A stretch of DNA of 64,000 bases from Methylobacterium sp. Leaf108 (GTDB taxonomy: Bacteria; Pseudomonadota; Alphaproteobacteria; Rhizobiales; Beijerinckiaceae), in contig NZ_LMND01000033.1 of assembly GCF_001423265.1 (NCBI RefSeq), forward strand, positions 116,431 through 180,430, read 5' to 3'. Shown here one piece after another: positions 27,391 to 36,090 of this stretch (position 1 is its first letter; each line of letters opens with the position of its first letter). Both the position numbers and the translations under genes were made by a program. Under the pieces are notes generated by a model. It was not told the origin of the DNA, searched no databases, and saw only the letters and a list, made by a program, of their open reading frames with translations.

Positions 27391-29700
27391 TCAGCGGCGC
27401 GAGCCGCGGTGGCGCGACCCGGTGTTGCGGATGCCGGCGGGCCGGCCGGGGACGCCGGCCCGGCGGACCGGCCGCGAGCCCGGCGCGGTGGCGCGCTTGT
27501 CCTCGCGGGCGCGGCCCTCCGACAGCAGTTCGAAGCGCAGGGCGCCGGCCACGGCGGCGGCCTCCACCAGCCTCACCTCGACGGGATCGCCCAGGCGATG
27601 GGTCTCCCCGCTGCGCTCGCCCACCAGGGCATGGCGCGATTCGTCGTGGCGGTAGTAATCGGCCCCGAGGGTCGAGATCGGCACGAAGCCGTCGGCTCCG
27701 GTGTCGTCGAGCTTGATGAAGAGCCCGGAGCGCGTGACCCCGGAGATCCGCCCGGTGAAGGTGGCCCCGACCTTGTCGGCGAGGTGGTGCGCGATCAGCC
27801 GGTCGATGGTCTCGCGCTCGGCCGCCATCGCCCGGCGCTCGGCCGCGGAGATCTGCTCGCCGATCCGGTCGAGGGCGCCGATCGTGACGTCGGACGACAG
27901 GCCGTCGCTCCCGAGCCGGCAGGCGGTGATCAGCGCGCGGTGGACGATGAGGTCGGCGTAGCGCCGGATCGGCGAGGTGAAATGGGCGTAGCGGCGCAGG
28001 TTCAGCCCGAAGTGCCCGAGGTTCTGGCTCGCGTAGACCGCCTGCGCCTGGCTGCGCAGAACCACCTCGTTGATGAACAGGGCGTGCTCGGTCTCGGCCA
28101 CCAGGCCGAGGATGCGGTTGAACAGGGCCGGGCGCAGGGCGCCTTCCTTGGGCAGCTTGATGCCGATGGAGGCCAGCACTTCGCCCAGAGCCCGCATCTT
28201 CTCCAGGGCCGGTTCGTCGTGGACGCGGTAGATCAGCGGTTGACGGGCCTGTTCCAGGGTCTCGGCGGCGGCGACGTTGGCGAGGATCATGAACTCCTCG
28301 ATCAGCCGGTGGGCGTCGAGGCGGGCGGGCACCACGACGCGGTCGACGGCCCCGTCGGCGGTCAGCAGCACCTTGCGCTCGGGCAGGTCGAGGGCGAGCG
28401 GCCCCCTCGCCTCGCGGGCCTTCACGAGGGCCGCGTAGGCGCCCCAGAGCGGCCGCAGGGCGGTCTCGACGAGCGGCGCCGTCGTGTCGTCGGGGTGCCC
28501 GTCGATGGCGGCCTGCGCCTGCGCGTAGGCGAGTTTCGCCGTCGAGCGCATCATCACGCGGTGGAAGGTATGGCGGCGCTTCACCCCGTCGGCGCCGATC
28601 ACCATGCGCACCGCCAGCGCCGGGCGGTCCTCGCCCTGGCGCAGCGAGCAGAGGTCGTTGGAGATGCGCTCGGGCAGCATCGGCACCACCCGGTCGGGGA
28701 AATAGACCGAGTTGCCGCGCATCAGCGCCTCGCGGTCGAGCGCGGTGCCGGCGCGGACGTAGGCCGCCACATCGGCGATGGCGACGGTGACGACGAACCC
28801 CTGCGGATTGTCCGGGTCGTCGTCGGGCACCGCCATCACGGCGTCGTCGTGGTCCTTGGCGTCGGGCGGATCGATGGTCAGCAGCGGCCGGTCGCGCCAA
28901 TCCTCGCGGCCCTTCAGGCCGGCGGCCTTCACCGCGTCGGCCTCCGCCAGGGTATCGGCTGCGAACACGTGCGGGATGTGGTGGAGATGGAGCGCGATCA
29001 GGCTCACCGCCTTCTCGGAGCCCAGCGACCCCAGGCGCTCGCGCACCCGCCCCTGCGGCAGGCCGAACCGGGTCTCGCGGGTGAGCGTGACGCTGACGAG
29101 GTCGCCGTCGCGCGCCGTGCCCTCTTCGCCGGCGGGGATCGCGATCTCGCGCCCCTGCGCCCGCTTCTCCACGGGCACGATGCGGCCGCCGTCCCGGCCG
29201 GTGCGGTAGACGCCGATGACGTCGGCCTTGTTCTTGCCGATCACCTTGACGATGCGGCCGGCGTAGCGGCCGCGGTCGCCCTCTTCCTGCTCGACGCGCA
29301 GGAGCGCGCGGTCGCCGATCCCCGGCGCCGGCCGTCCGGGCTTGCGGCCGCCGCGGGGGATCTCGACGCGGATCTTCGGGGGCGGGCCCTTGGCGTGGTC
29401 CCATTCGGCGGGCATCGCGACGAACTCGCCGTCGCGGTCGCGGCCGGTGATGTCGGCCAGCACCACCGGCGGCAGGCGCCCGGCGGGCGTGAGGCCGCCG
29501 CGCCCGCCCTCGACCTCGCCGTCCTCCTCGATCTCCTTGAGCAGCCGCTTCAGCTCGATCTTGGCCGCACCCTTGATGCCGAAGGCCTGGGCGATCTCGC
29601 GCTTGCCGACCTTTTCGGACGACCCGGCGATGAAGGCGAGCACCTGTTCGCGCGAGGGAAAGGCAGGCCCGTTCGGGTTGGGGTGGATGCGCTTGGCCAA
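27391..29700 (-). CDS. rnr: ribonuclease R
   Basis: The product is a 3'-5' exoribonuclease of the RNB family. It has an N-terminal winged helix (REQVLAFIAGSSEKVGKREIAQAF), cold-shock-like OB domains and the RNB catalytic block TIDPPDAKDHDDAVMAV with the Asp cluster. An S1 domain (GATFTGRISGVTRSGLFIKLDD) and a basic tail follow. Homology begins at AKRIHPNPNGPAFPS, directly after a TTG at 29700, which I took as start (769 residues). An ATG at 29847 would add 49 cysteine/arginine-rich residues and overlap the upstream gene. It acts in decay of structured RNA and rRNA quality control. Confidence 0.9.
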   Translation of the reverse strand: MAKRIHPNPNGPAFPSREQVLAFIAGSSEKVGKREIAQAFGIKGAAKIELKRLLKEIEEDGEVEGGRGGLTPAGRLPPVVLADITGRDRDGEFVAMPAEWDHAKGPPPKIRVEIPRGGRKPGRPAPGIGDRALLRVEQEEGDRGRYAGRIVKVIGKNKADVIGVYRTGRDGGRIVPVEKRAQGREIAIPAGEEGTARDGDLVSVTLTRETRFGLPQGRVRERLGSLGSEKAVSLIALHLHHIPHVFAADTLAEADAVKAAGLKGREDWRDRPLLTIDPPDAKDHDDAVMAVPDDDPDNPQGFVVTVAIADVAAYVRAGTALDREALMRGNSVYFPDRVVPMLPERISNDLCSLRQGEDRPALAVRMVIGADGVKRRHTFHRVMMRSTAKLAYAQAQAAIDGHPDDTTAPLVETALRPLWGAYAALVKAREARGPLALDLPERKVLLTADGAVDRVVVPARLDAHRLIEEFMILANVAAAETLEQARQPLIYRVHDEPALEKMRALGEVLASIGIKLPKEGALRPALFNRILGLVAETEHALFINEVVLRSQAQAVYASQNLGHFGLNLRRYAHFTSPIRRYADLIVHRALITACRLGSDGLSSDVTIGALDRIGEQISAAERRAMAAERETIDRLIAHHLADKVGATFTGRISGVTRSGLFIKLDDTGADGFVPISTLGADYYRHDESRHALVGERSGETHRLGDPVEVRLVEAAAVAGALRFELLSEGRAREDKRATAPGSRPVRRAGVPGRPAGIRNTGSRHRGSRR

Positions 29701-29824
29701 GGATGGGGGCTCGCTGCGCCGGACGAGGCGCGCAAAGAATAGGTGAGCCGATGGGACACCATTCGACTCGTCCACGCAACATGGGAACGCTGGCCGTCCC
29801 GGGCAATGTCGACGCGGGCGCGTC

Positions 29825-30403
29825 TCAATACGGCGTCCCACCCGCACGCTTCTGCTTCAGTGCCTCGGCGTACCAGACCAGTTCGTCGAGAAAGCGCGCG
29901 GCCGCCCGGCCGAGCCACTCCTCCTTCGCCGCGCCGTCCGCGTCGAGGGCCTTGCCGATCCGCGGGATCGGCAGCAGCGAGGGGATGCTCGGGGTGCCGA
30001 GCTCGCACAGCATGGCGCGCAATTGCATCGCCGCCCGCACGCCGCCGTACTGGCCGGCCGAGTAGCAGCAGATCGCCGACGGTCGCCAGGCGTATTCCTC
30101 GAGGAAGTGGTCGAGGGTGTTGGACAGGGCCGGCGGAATGGAATGGTTGTACTCGGCCGAGACCACCAGGAAGGCATCCGAGCGCCGGTAGAGGACGGCG
30201 AGATCCTCCAGCACCCCGGGCGCCTCGCCCTTGAGGTACTCCTTGTACATCCGGTCGAGGAGCGGGAGCTGCAGCACGGCCGGGTCGACCAGCGGCGCCT
30301 CGTATCCGCGCGCCTCGAGCTGCGCGATCAGGAAGCGGGCGGCGCGCAGGCCCTGCCGGTCCGAGCGGACGGAGCCGAGGATGACGGGGATCGTGAGGGT
30401 CAT
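29825..30403 (-). CDS. NADPH-dependent FMN reductase family protein
   Basis: This 192-residue flavodoxin-like protein starts MTLTIPVILGSVRSDRQG, the phosphate-binding loop for FMN. SAEYNHSIPPALSNTLDHF and YSAGQYGGVRAAMQLR, typical of SsuE/ArsH/chromate-reductase relatives, follow. It probably reduces FMN or a quinone-like substrate with NAD(P)H in the cytoplasm. It is downstream of the broken VOC gene on the same strand with a 70-bp gap. Confidence 0.88.
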   Translation of the reverse strand: MTLTIPVILGSVRSDRQGLRAARFLIAQLEARGYEAPLVDPAVLQLPLLDRMYKEYLKGEAPGVLEDLAVLYRRSDAFLVVSAEYNHSIPPALSNTLDHFLEEYAWRPSAICCYSAGQYGGVRAAMQLRAMLCELGTPSIPSLLPIPRIGKALDADGAAKEEWLGRAAARFLDELVWYAEALKQKRAGGTPY

Positions 30404-30473
30404 GGGCGTCTCCCGAGATGGCGCGGCGAGCCTGGCGGATTTGCCCGGCCATCGCCCGTTTCCGCCCGCATCC

Positions 30474-31120
30474 TTACCACAGGGTCCGAAGACCGGCCGG
30501 CGTCGCGACGACGGCCTCGTAGCGCAGCTGCGGACCCGCCCGGATCGCGATCGGCGAGGCGAGGCCGAGCTCGCGATGCAGGCGTTCGACCTGCGCGGGG
30601 TCGGGGTGTTCGACGACGAAGGCGGACAGGCGGACAGGCGGGCACCGGCGTCCGGCATGGCGGCGGCCGGGGAGCCGCGCGCGCCCCAGTCGATCAGGCA
30701 GGGCGCCAGCCCGTCGAGGGGAAGCGCACCGTCGTCCCTGACGCCGAAGGACCAGACCCGGTCGCCCCGCGAGACGCGCCGCGGGCGTCCCAGCAGGGGT
30801 GCCATCCGGTCCAGCGCCGGTCCGAGGTCGGACGTTCGCGCGACCCAGGTCCGGAGCCGGCGGCCGGCGTCCCAGTCGCGCCGGACCCGGTCCGCATCGT
30901 CGAGGCCGAACCAGCGCGGACGGTCCGGGCGGGCGGCCTGCGGATCGACCGCGATGATCTCGAGGAAGACGTCGTCGCCGAGGCGGAGCAGGTGATTGAC
31001 CGTGCCCATCTCCGGGTGCCGGCCGCCGAAGGGCATGTCGAGGCCGAGGGCGTCGCGAACGTGCGCCACCCCCTCCCGCAGGGTCGGGGCGATGATCGTG
31101 AGATGGTCGAGATGGAGCAT
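30474..31120 (-). pseudogene. VOC/glyoxalase-like protein, frameshifted by an 8-bp duplication
   Basis: The first part (31120 to ~30640) encodes MLHLDHLTIIAPTLREGVAHVRDALG and more of a Glyoxalase_3-like VOC protein, including MGTVNHLLRLGDDVFLEIIAVDP. At 30621-30636 the octamer GGCGGACA is present twice in tandem, and downstream the reading frame turns into a serine/arginine-rich shadow. Removing one octamer restores LSAFVVEHPDPAQVERLHRELGL through to a TAA at 30474. The intact protein would be about 212 residues. As written, translation would run on towards the FMN reductase gene. It is either a recent mutation or a sequence error. Confidence 0.75.
30621..30636. repeat. 8-bp tandem duplication disrupting the VOC gene
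   Basis: GGCGGACA GGCGGACA is followed by GGCGGG. Two full units and a partial third give slippage potential. Loss of one unit restores the conserved reading frame of the surrounding gene. Confidence 0.85.
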
Positions 31121-31329
31121 GCGGATGACCGGCCACGGGGCGGTTGCGGGCGACGGGGCGTCCCGCAGGACGATCTCCGGTCGTCCGACCGGCCGCTCAT
31201 GGCGAGCGAGCGTCGACCCGGTTTACCGCCGCTTCCGGCGGCCCGCCACCCGGCCGGGTTCCTGCCGTCGCCGACCGGCCGCGAGCCGGGCCGCAGGCGT
31301 CCCTGGCCGGGCCTGTCGCCGAACGCGAA

Positions 31330-31359
31330 GCGCCGGAGCCTCGTTGGAGGCCCCGGCGC
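31330..31359 (-). terminator. hairpin downstream of glnA
   Basis: GCGCCGGAGCCTC and GAGGCCCCGGCGC make a 13-bp stem with one mismatch and a GTTG loop, about 55 bases after the glnA stop. A second perfect 8-bp hairpin (TCCGGGCG/CGCCCGGA, 31389-31407) lies between it and the stop codon. No T-tract is present, as is usual in high-GC genomes. These are the best candidates for glnA transcript ends. Confidence 0.5.
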
Positions 31360-31412
31360 CACGTCGCATCGTCGACGATCGCATCGGATCCGGGCGTCGC
31401 GCCCGGAACCGA

Positions 31413-32825
31413 TTACTGCGAGTAATACATCATGAACTCGACCGGATGCGGGGTCATCTCGTAGCGCATCACTTCCGTCATCTTCAGCTCGATGAACGAA
31501 TCGATGAAGTCGTCGTTGAAGACGCCGCCCGACTTGAGGAAGGTGCGGTCCTTGTCGAGGTTGGACAGGGCTTCACGCAAGCTGCCGCACACGGTGGGGA
31601 TCTTCTTCAGTTCGCGCGGGGGCAGATCGTAGAGGTCCTTGTCCATGGCCGCACCCGGATCGATCTTGTTCACGATCCCGTCGAGGCCGGCCATCAGCAG
31701 GGCCGCGAAGGCGAGGTAGGGGTTGGCCATCGGATCGGGGAAACGGACCTCGACGCGCTTGGCCTTGGGGTTGTTGGTCCACGGGATGCGGCAGGAGGCG
31801 GAGCGGTTGCGGGCCGAATAGGCCAGCAGCACGGGCGCCTCGTAGCCGGGCACCAGGCGCTTGTAGGAGTTGGTGGAGGGGTTGGTGAAGGCGTTGAGCG
31901 CCTTGGCGTGGCGGATCGTGCCTCCGATGAACCACAGGCACTCCTGGCTCAGATCGGCGTATTTGTTGCCGGCGAAGACCGGCTTGCCGTCCTTCCAGAT
32001 CGACTGGTGGACGTGCATCCCCGAGCCGTTGTCGCCGTAGACGGGCTTGGGCATGAAGGTCGCGGTCTTGCCGTAGCTCTGCGCGACGTTGTGGATGCAG
32101 TACTTGTAGATCTGCATGTGGTCGGCGAGCAGGGTCAGCGTGTCGAACTTCATGCCGAGCTCGTGCTGGGCGCTCGCCACCTCGTGGTGATGCTTCTCCA
32201 CCGTGACGCCCATGGACTGCATCGCCGCCAGCATCTCGCCGCGCATGTCCTGCGCCGAATCCTGCGGCGGCACCGGGAAGTAGCCGCCCTTGGTCTGGAC
32301 GCGGTGGCCGAGGTTGCCGCCCTCGTAGTCGGTCATGCCGTTGATCGGCAGTTCGACCGAATCGAGCTTGAAGCCGGTGTTGTAGGGCTCGGCCGCGAAC
32401 TTCACGTCGTCGAACACGAAGAACTCGGCCTCGGGGCCGACGTAGATGGTGTCGCCGATGCCAGTGGACTTGAGGTAGGCCTCGGCCTTCTTGGCGATGC
32501 TGCGCGGATCGCGCGAATAGGGCTCCCCGGTGCCGGGCTCGAGCACGTCGCAGACGATCGACATGGTGGAGGCCGAGAAGAACGGGTCCATGCAGGCGGT
32601 GGCCGGGTCGGGCATCAGCAGCATGTCGGATTCGTTGATCGCCTTCCAGCCGGCGATGGACGAGCCGTCGAACATCGTGCCTTCGGCAAAGATCTCGTCG
32701 TCGACGAGGGAGACGTCGAAGGTGACGTGCTGCCACTTGCCCCGCGGGTCGGTGAAACGGAAGTCGACGTATTTGACGTCGTTGTCCTTGATCTCTCTGA
32801 GGACGTCGGCAGCTTTCTTGGCCAT
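31413..32825 (-). CDS. glnA: glutamine synthetase, type I
   Basis: This 470-residue GS-I has an N-terminal KKAADVLREIKDNDVKYVDFRFTDPRG, FDGSSIAGW, the metal ligands in GPEAEFFVFD, NGSGMHVHQS, the ATP-site KRLVPGYEAPV and RVEVRFPDPMANPY. The adenylylation Tyr is present in KDLYDLPP, so activity should be controlled by GlnE. It condenses ammonia with glutamate. glnB (PII) lies just upstream in the same direction with a 273-bp gap that may carry a separate nitrogen-regulated promoter. Confidence 0.97.
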   Translation of the reverse strand: MAKKAADVLREIKDNDVKYVDFRFTDPRGKWQHVTFDVSLVDDEIFAEGTMFDGSSIAGWKAINESDMLLMPDPATACMDPFFSASTMSIVCDVLEPGTGEPYSRDPRSIAKKAEAYLKSTGIGDTIYVGPEAEFFVFDDVKFAAEPYNTGFKLDSVELPINGMTDYEGGNLGHRVQTKGGYFPVPPQDSAQDMRGEMLAAMQSMGVTVEKHHHEVASAQHELGMKFDTLTLLADHMQIYKYCIHNVAQSYGKTATFMPKPVYGDNGSGMHVHQSIWKDGKPVFAGNKYADLSQECLWFIGGTIRHAKALNAFTNPSTNSYKRLVPGYEAPVLLAYSARNRSASCRIPWTNNPKAKRVEVRFPDPMANPYLAFAALLMAGLDGIVNKIDPGAAMDKDLYDLPPRELKKIPTVCGSLREALSNLDKDRTFLKSGGVFNDDFIDSFIELKMTEVMRYEMTPHPVEFMMYYSQ

Positions 32826-33098
32826 TCCTTGAAGCCTCCTTGCTCGCTCGGCATTCAGCCGTGGTTATTTCACGGGCCGTTCGCACGCCCCGCGGTCGAG
32901 AGGTGTCGTGTACAGGAAAAGCGCCGACGCGGCGATGACGCCGAACGGACCTTTTCCGAGCACCGTTGGGATTTTCTCAAGCTCCGGCGGGCATTTCCGG
33001 GCGCCCGGGGCCCCGGGCCGGCAGGCGCGTTCTCGTATGACGGCGGCCCTTCGCGCAAGCCCCGGACGCGAACCGTGGCGCGGGACGGCGGCGGGCCG

Positions 33099-33437
33099 TC
33101 AGATCGCGTCGCCGCCGGTCTCGCCGGTGCGGATGCGGATCGCCTCTTCGATCGAGGAGACGAAGATCTTGCCGTCGCCGATGCGGCCGGTCTGGGCCGA
33201 CTTGCGGATCGCCTCCACGGCGCCTTCCACCAGCGAATCCGCCAGCACGATCTCGAGCTTCACCTTGGGCAGGAAGTCGACCACGTATTCGGCGCCGCGA
33301 TAGAGCTCGGTATGGCCCTTCTGCCGGCCGAAGCCCTTGGCCTCGATCACGGTGATGCCCTGCAGGCCGACCTCCTGAAGCGCCTCCTTCACCTCGTCGA
33401 GCTTGAAGGGCTTGATGATCGCTTCGATCTTCTTCAT
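33099..33437 (-). CDS. glnB: nitrogen regulatory protein PII
   Basis: The 112-residue product starts at the ATG at 33437. It has MKKIEAIIKPFKLDEVKEAL, the T-loop GRQKGHTELYRGAEYVVDFLPK with Tyr51 for uridylylation, and GRIGDGKIFV near the C-terminus. It senses 2-oxoglutarate/ATP and signals to GlnE, NtrB and transport. The following glnA on the same strand makes this the classic glnBA pair rather than a glnK-amtB pair. Confidence 0.97.
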   Translation of the reverse strand: MKKIEAIIKPFKLDEVKEALQEVGLQGITVIEAKGFGRQKGHTELYRGAEYVVDFLPKVKLEIVLADSLVEGAVEAIRKSAQTGRIGDGKIFVSSIEEAIRIRTGETGGDAI

Positions 33438-33641
33438 GCCGAACGGGCCTGACCTGCTTGTGACGGAACGGTATTTTCTAGCACCGAGACCCCGGGGGCG
33501 CCACGGCGTTGGCGACCGGAATTTTCCTAAAACCGCCCACCCTCTGTGCAAACGATGCAAATCGTTGCGGCAGCCGGCGACGCCGATCCCGTTTCGTGGG
33601 CAGAACCGGGCGCCGGCGGGCAACATATCGGGAGAGGCTGG

Positions 33642-35150
33642 ATGAGCGACGCGCACCTGATGACCGTGGCGGGGATGCGGGCCTGCGATGCCCATGCCAT
33701 CGCCGGCGGCATCACCGGCTTCACCCTGATGCGCCATGCCGGCGGCGCGATCGCCGATCGCGCCCGCGCGCTCGTCCCCGACGGCCACCCGATCCTCGTC
33801 CTGTGCGGGCCCGGCAACAACGGCGGCGACGGTTTCGTGGCCGCGCAGGAGCTCGTCGAATCCGGCTACCGGGTCGCCCTGCACCTGCTCGGCACCGTCG
33901 AATCGCTCGCAGGCGACGCGGCGCTGGCCGCCGCCGCTTGGTCGGGCGGCGCCGATCCCCTGGAGGCGATGGGCGATCCGGCCGCCTACGGCCTCGTGGT
34001 CGATGCCCTTTTCGGCGCGGGCCTCGCCCGCGACGTCGAGGGTGTGGCCGCCTCCGCCATCGCTGCGGTGAACGCCTCCGGCGTCCCGGTCCTGTCCGTC
34101 GACGTGCCCAGCGGCGTCGACGGCGATACCGGGGCGGTGCGCGGCCTCGCCGTGCAGGCCACCGAGACCGTGACCTTCGTGGCCCTCAAGCCGGGCCACC
34201 TGCTCGAACCCGGCCGGTCCCTGTGCGGGACGGTGCATGTGGCCGCCATCGGCAGCGGGCGCGCCGCCCATGCCGAAGGGCTCGCCCGGTCGGGCCCGGC
34301 CATGGTCCGCAACGGGCCGGAGCTGTGGCTGGCGCACCTGCCGCGGCTGACGGCGTCGAGCCACAAGTACACCCGCGGCCATGCGGTGGTGCTGTCCGGC
34401 CCGGCCTATCGCACCGGGGCGGCGCGTCTGGCCGCCAGGGCGGCCCTTCGCGTCGGGGCCGGCCTCGTCACCCTCGCCTCGCCGACCTCGGCGCTGCCCG
34501 AGAACGCGGCCCACCTCACCGCGATCATGCTGCGCGCCAGCGACACGGCCGACGATCTCGACGACCTCCTCGTCGACGAGCGCCTCAACGTCGTCCTGGC
34601 GGGGCCAGGCCTCGGTATCGGCGAGGCCACCCGCGATCTCGTCGCGGTGGCGGCCGCCGTCGGGCGCGGCCTCGTCCTCGATGCCGATGCGCTCACGAGC
34701 TTCAAGGGACAGGCGGCCTTGCTGGGCGCCCATGTGGCCGACGGCGGCGGGACCGCCGTGCTCACCCCCCACGAGGGCGAGTTCGAGCGCCTGTTCGCCG
34801 ACACCGACGCGCTCGAGGAGGGCCTGTCCAAGCTCGACCGGGCGCGCCGGGCGGCGGCCCTCGTCGGCGCCGTCGTGGTGCTGAAGGGGGCCGACACGGT
34901 GGTGGCCGCCCCCGACGGACGGGTGGCGATCAACGACCACGCCAGCGCGCATCTGGGCACCGCCGGCTCGGGCGACGTGCTCGGCGGCCTCGTCGCCGGG
35001 CTGCTGGCGCAGGGGATGCCGGCCTTCGAGGCGGCGGCCGCCGCCGTCTGGCTGCACGGCGACGCCGGGCTGCGGTTCGGGCCCGGCCTCATCGCCGAGG
35101 ACCTGCCGGAGATGCTGCCGACGGTGCTGGCCGCCCTCGCGGGGGAATGA
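33642..35150 (+). CDS. nnr: bifunctional NAD(P)H-hydrate epimerase/dehydratase
   Basis: The 502-residue product starts at the ATG at 33642, preceded by GGAGAGG; an upstream ATG at 33546 lacks homology. The N-terminal NnrE half has VLCGPGNNGGDGFVAA and DALFGAGL. The C-terminal NnrD half has KYTRGHAVVLSGP, LTPHEGEFERLF and the nucleotide site SGDVLGGLVAGLLAQG. It repairs damaged NADHX/NADPHX. It is divergent from glnB and convergent with the flagellar block. Confidence 0.95.
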   Translation: MSDAHLMTVAGMRACDAHAIAGGITGFTLMRHAGGAIADRARALVPDGHPILVLCGPGNNGGDGFVAAQELVESGYRVALHLLGTVESLAGDAALAAAAWSGGADPLEAMGDPAAYGLVVDALFGAGLARDVEGVAASAIAAVNASGVPVLSVDVPSGVDGDTGAVRGLAVQATETVTFVALKPGHLLEPGRSLCGTVHVAAIGSGRAAHAEGLARSGPAMVRNGPELWLAHLPRLTASSHKYTRGHAVVLSGPAYRTGAARLAARAALRVGAGLVTLASPTSALPENAAHLTAIMLRASDTADDLDDLLVDERLNVVLAGPGLGIGEATRDLVAVAAAVGRGLVLDADALTSFKGQAALLGAHVADGGGTAVLTPHEGEFERLFADTDALEEGLSKLDRARRAAALVGAVVVLKGADTVVAAPDGRVAINDHASAHLGTAGSGDVLGGLVAGLLAQGMPAFEAAAAAVWLHGDAGLRFGPGLIAEDLPEMLPTVLAALAGE

Positions 35151-35165
35151 CCCCCGAACGATCCG

Positions 35166-35654
35166 CTAAAGGTTGCGCGACAGCATCAGCGGCTGGCTGC
35201 GGGCGGCACCGGCGCGGCCGTAGGGCGAGGGCGCGTTCGACGGCATGCCGTAGACGGTGGCCACCCGCGACCGGCTCATCTCGGTGGCCAGGGTCTTGAC
35301 GAGGCCCTCCGCCACCGAGCGGGCGGTGGCGAGCACGATCTGGTTGGTCTCGACCACCCCGGTGAAGCGCCGGTGCGCGGCCTTGAGGCCCTCGATCCCC
35401 TCGGGCGCGAAGCGTGCCAGCGCGATGGCGTTGGCTTTGGCCGCCTCGAGCCCCTGGAGGTAGGCGCCCATCAGCGCGGTCTTGCGCTCGACCGCGCCGA
35501 GGCCGTCGCGCAGGCGGCCCTGGCGGACCAGGGCGGTCTCGGCGTCGAGCACGGCTTCCAGCGCCTGGAGATCGGCCATCACCTGCGCCACCAGGGCGAT
35601 GGCGCCCTGCCGGTCGCCGATCCGGACCGTGCGGGCGTCGTCAGGCTGCGCCAC
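35166..35654 (-). CDS. FlgN-like flagellar protein
   Basis: This 162-residue, mostly helical protein from a GTG start has a central region ALEAVLDAETALVRQGRLRDGLGAVERKTALMGAYLQGLEAAK. That recalls the FlgN export-chaperone helices. It overlaps the end of the FlgJ-like gene by 14 bp and follows flgI-flgJ, so it belongs to the flagellar set. A chaperone role for FlgK/FlgL, encoded at 12.5-16.3 kb, is inferred, not shown. Confidence 0.6.
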   Translation of the reverse strand: MAQPDDARTVRIGDRQGAIALVAQVMADLQALEAVLDAETALVRQGRLRDGLGAVERKTALMGAYLQGLEAAKANAIALARFAPEGIEGLKAAHRRFTGVVETNQIVLATARSVAEGLVKTLATEMSRSRVATVYGMPSNAPSPYGRAGAARSQPLMLSRNL

Positions 35655-36045
35655 GGGAAGCCTCCTGCATGCGCATCATCTCGCGAAACACCTGGTCGCC
35701 GATGCCGACGCCGCCGCTCTTCACGATCTGGCCGGCGTATTCCTTGGTCAGCATCGAACGGTAGACGCCGCCGCCGGTGCCGTTCTCGCCCAGCGGCCCG
35801 TCGGTACCCTCCGAGGCGGTGAGCTTGTCGAGGGTGTTCTCCAGGAACATCGTCTCGAACTCGGTGGCGGTCTTGCGCGCCTTGGCGGCGGCCTTTCCAT
35901 CAAGGGCCGACTTGCCATCGACGGCCGATTGCGATTCGGCGAGGCTTTTCGCCTTGCCGTTGCCGCTCAGGCCCGCGGCGAGGTCGCCGACGATGGCTTT
36001 GCCGACGCCGATGGCGGCCGAGACCGCGAAGGGGGCGAGGATCAT
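35641..36045 (-). CDS. flgJ: FlgJ-type rod-binding protein, rod-binding domain only
   Basis: This 134-residue protein carries the rod-binding motif KTATEFETMFLENTLDKL and YAGQIVKSGGVGIGDQVFREMMRMQ. The muramidase domain of enterobacterial FlgJ is absent, as usual in alphaproteobacteria, where a separate lytic enzyme serves. It is part of the flgI-flgJ-flgN-like operon, 45 bases after flgI. Confidence 0.85.
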   Translation of the reverse strand: MILAPFAVSAAIGVGKAIVGDLAAGLSGNGKAKSLAESQSAVDGKSALDGKAAAKARKTATEFETMFLENTLDKLTASEGTDGPLGENGTGGGVYRSMLTKEYAGQIVKSGGVGIGDQVFREMMRMQEASRGAA

Positions 36046-36090
36046 GACGGTGACCTGCGGTGGACGGGAAGGGGGACGGTCGTCATCGGC

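Noticed and set aside
31389..31407. 8-bp hairpin right after glnA as the sole terminator
   Set aside because: It is real, but only 6 bases from the stop codon and weaker than the 13-bp hairpin at 31330-31359. It is mentioned within that entry instead.
32826..33098. Sigma-54 promoter upstream of glnA
   Set aside because: I searched the minus strand for GG-N10-GC with TTGC and found no acceptable match.
33099..35057. PII as the end of a 652-codon protein
   Set aside because: The upstream extension is antisense to nnr. The PII family starts exactly at the ATG at 33437.
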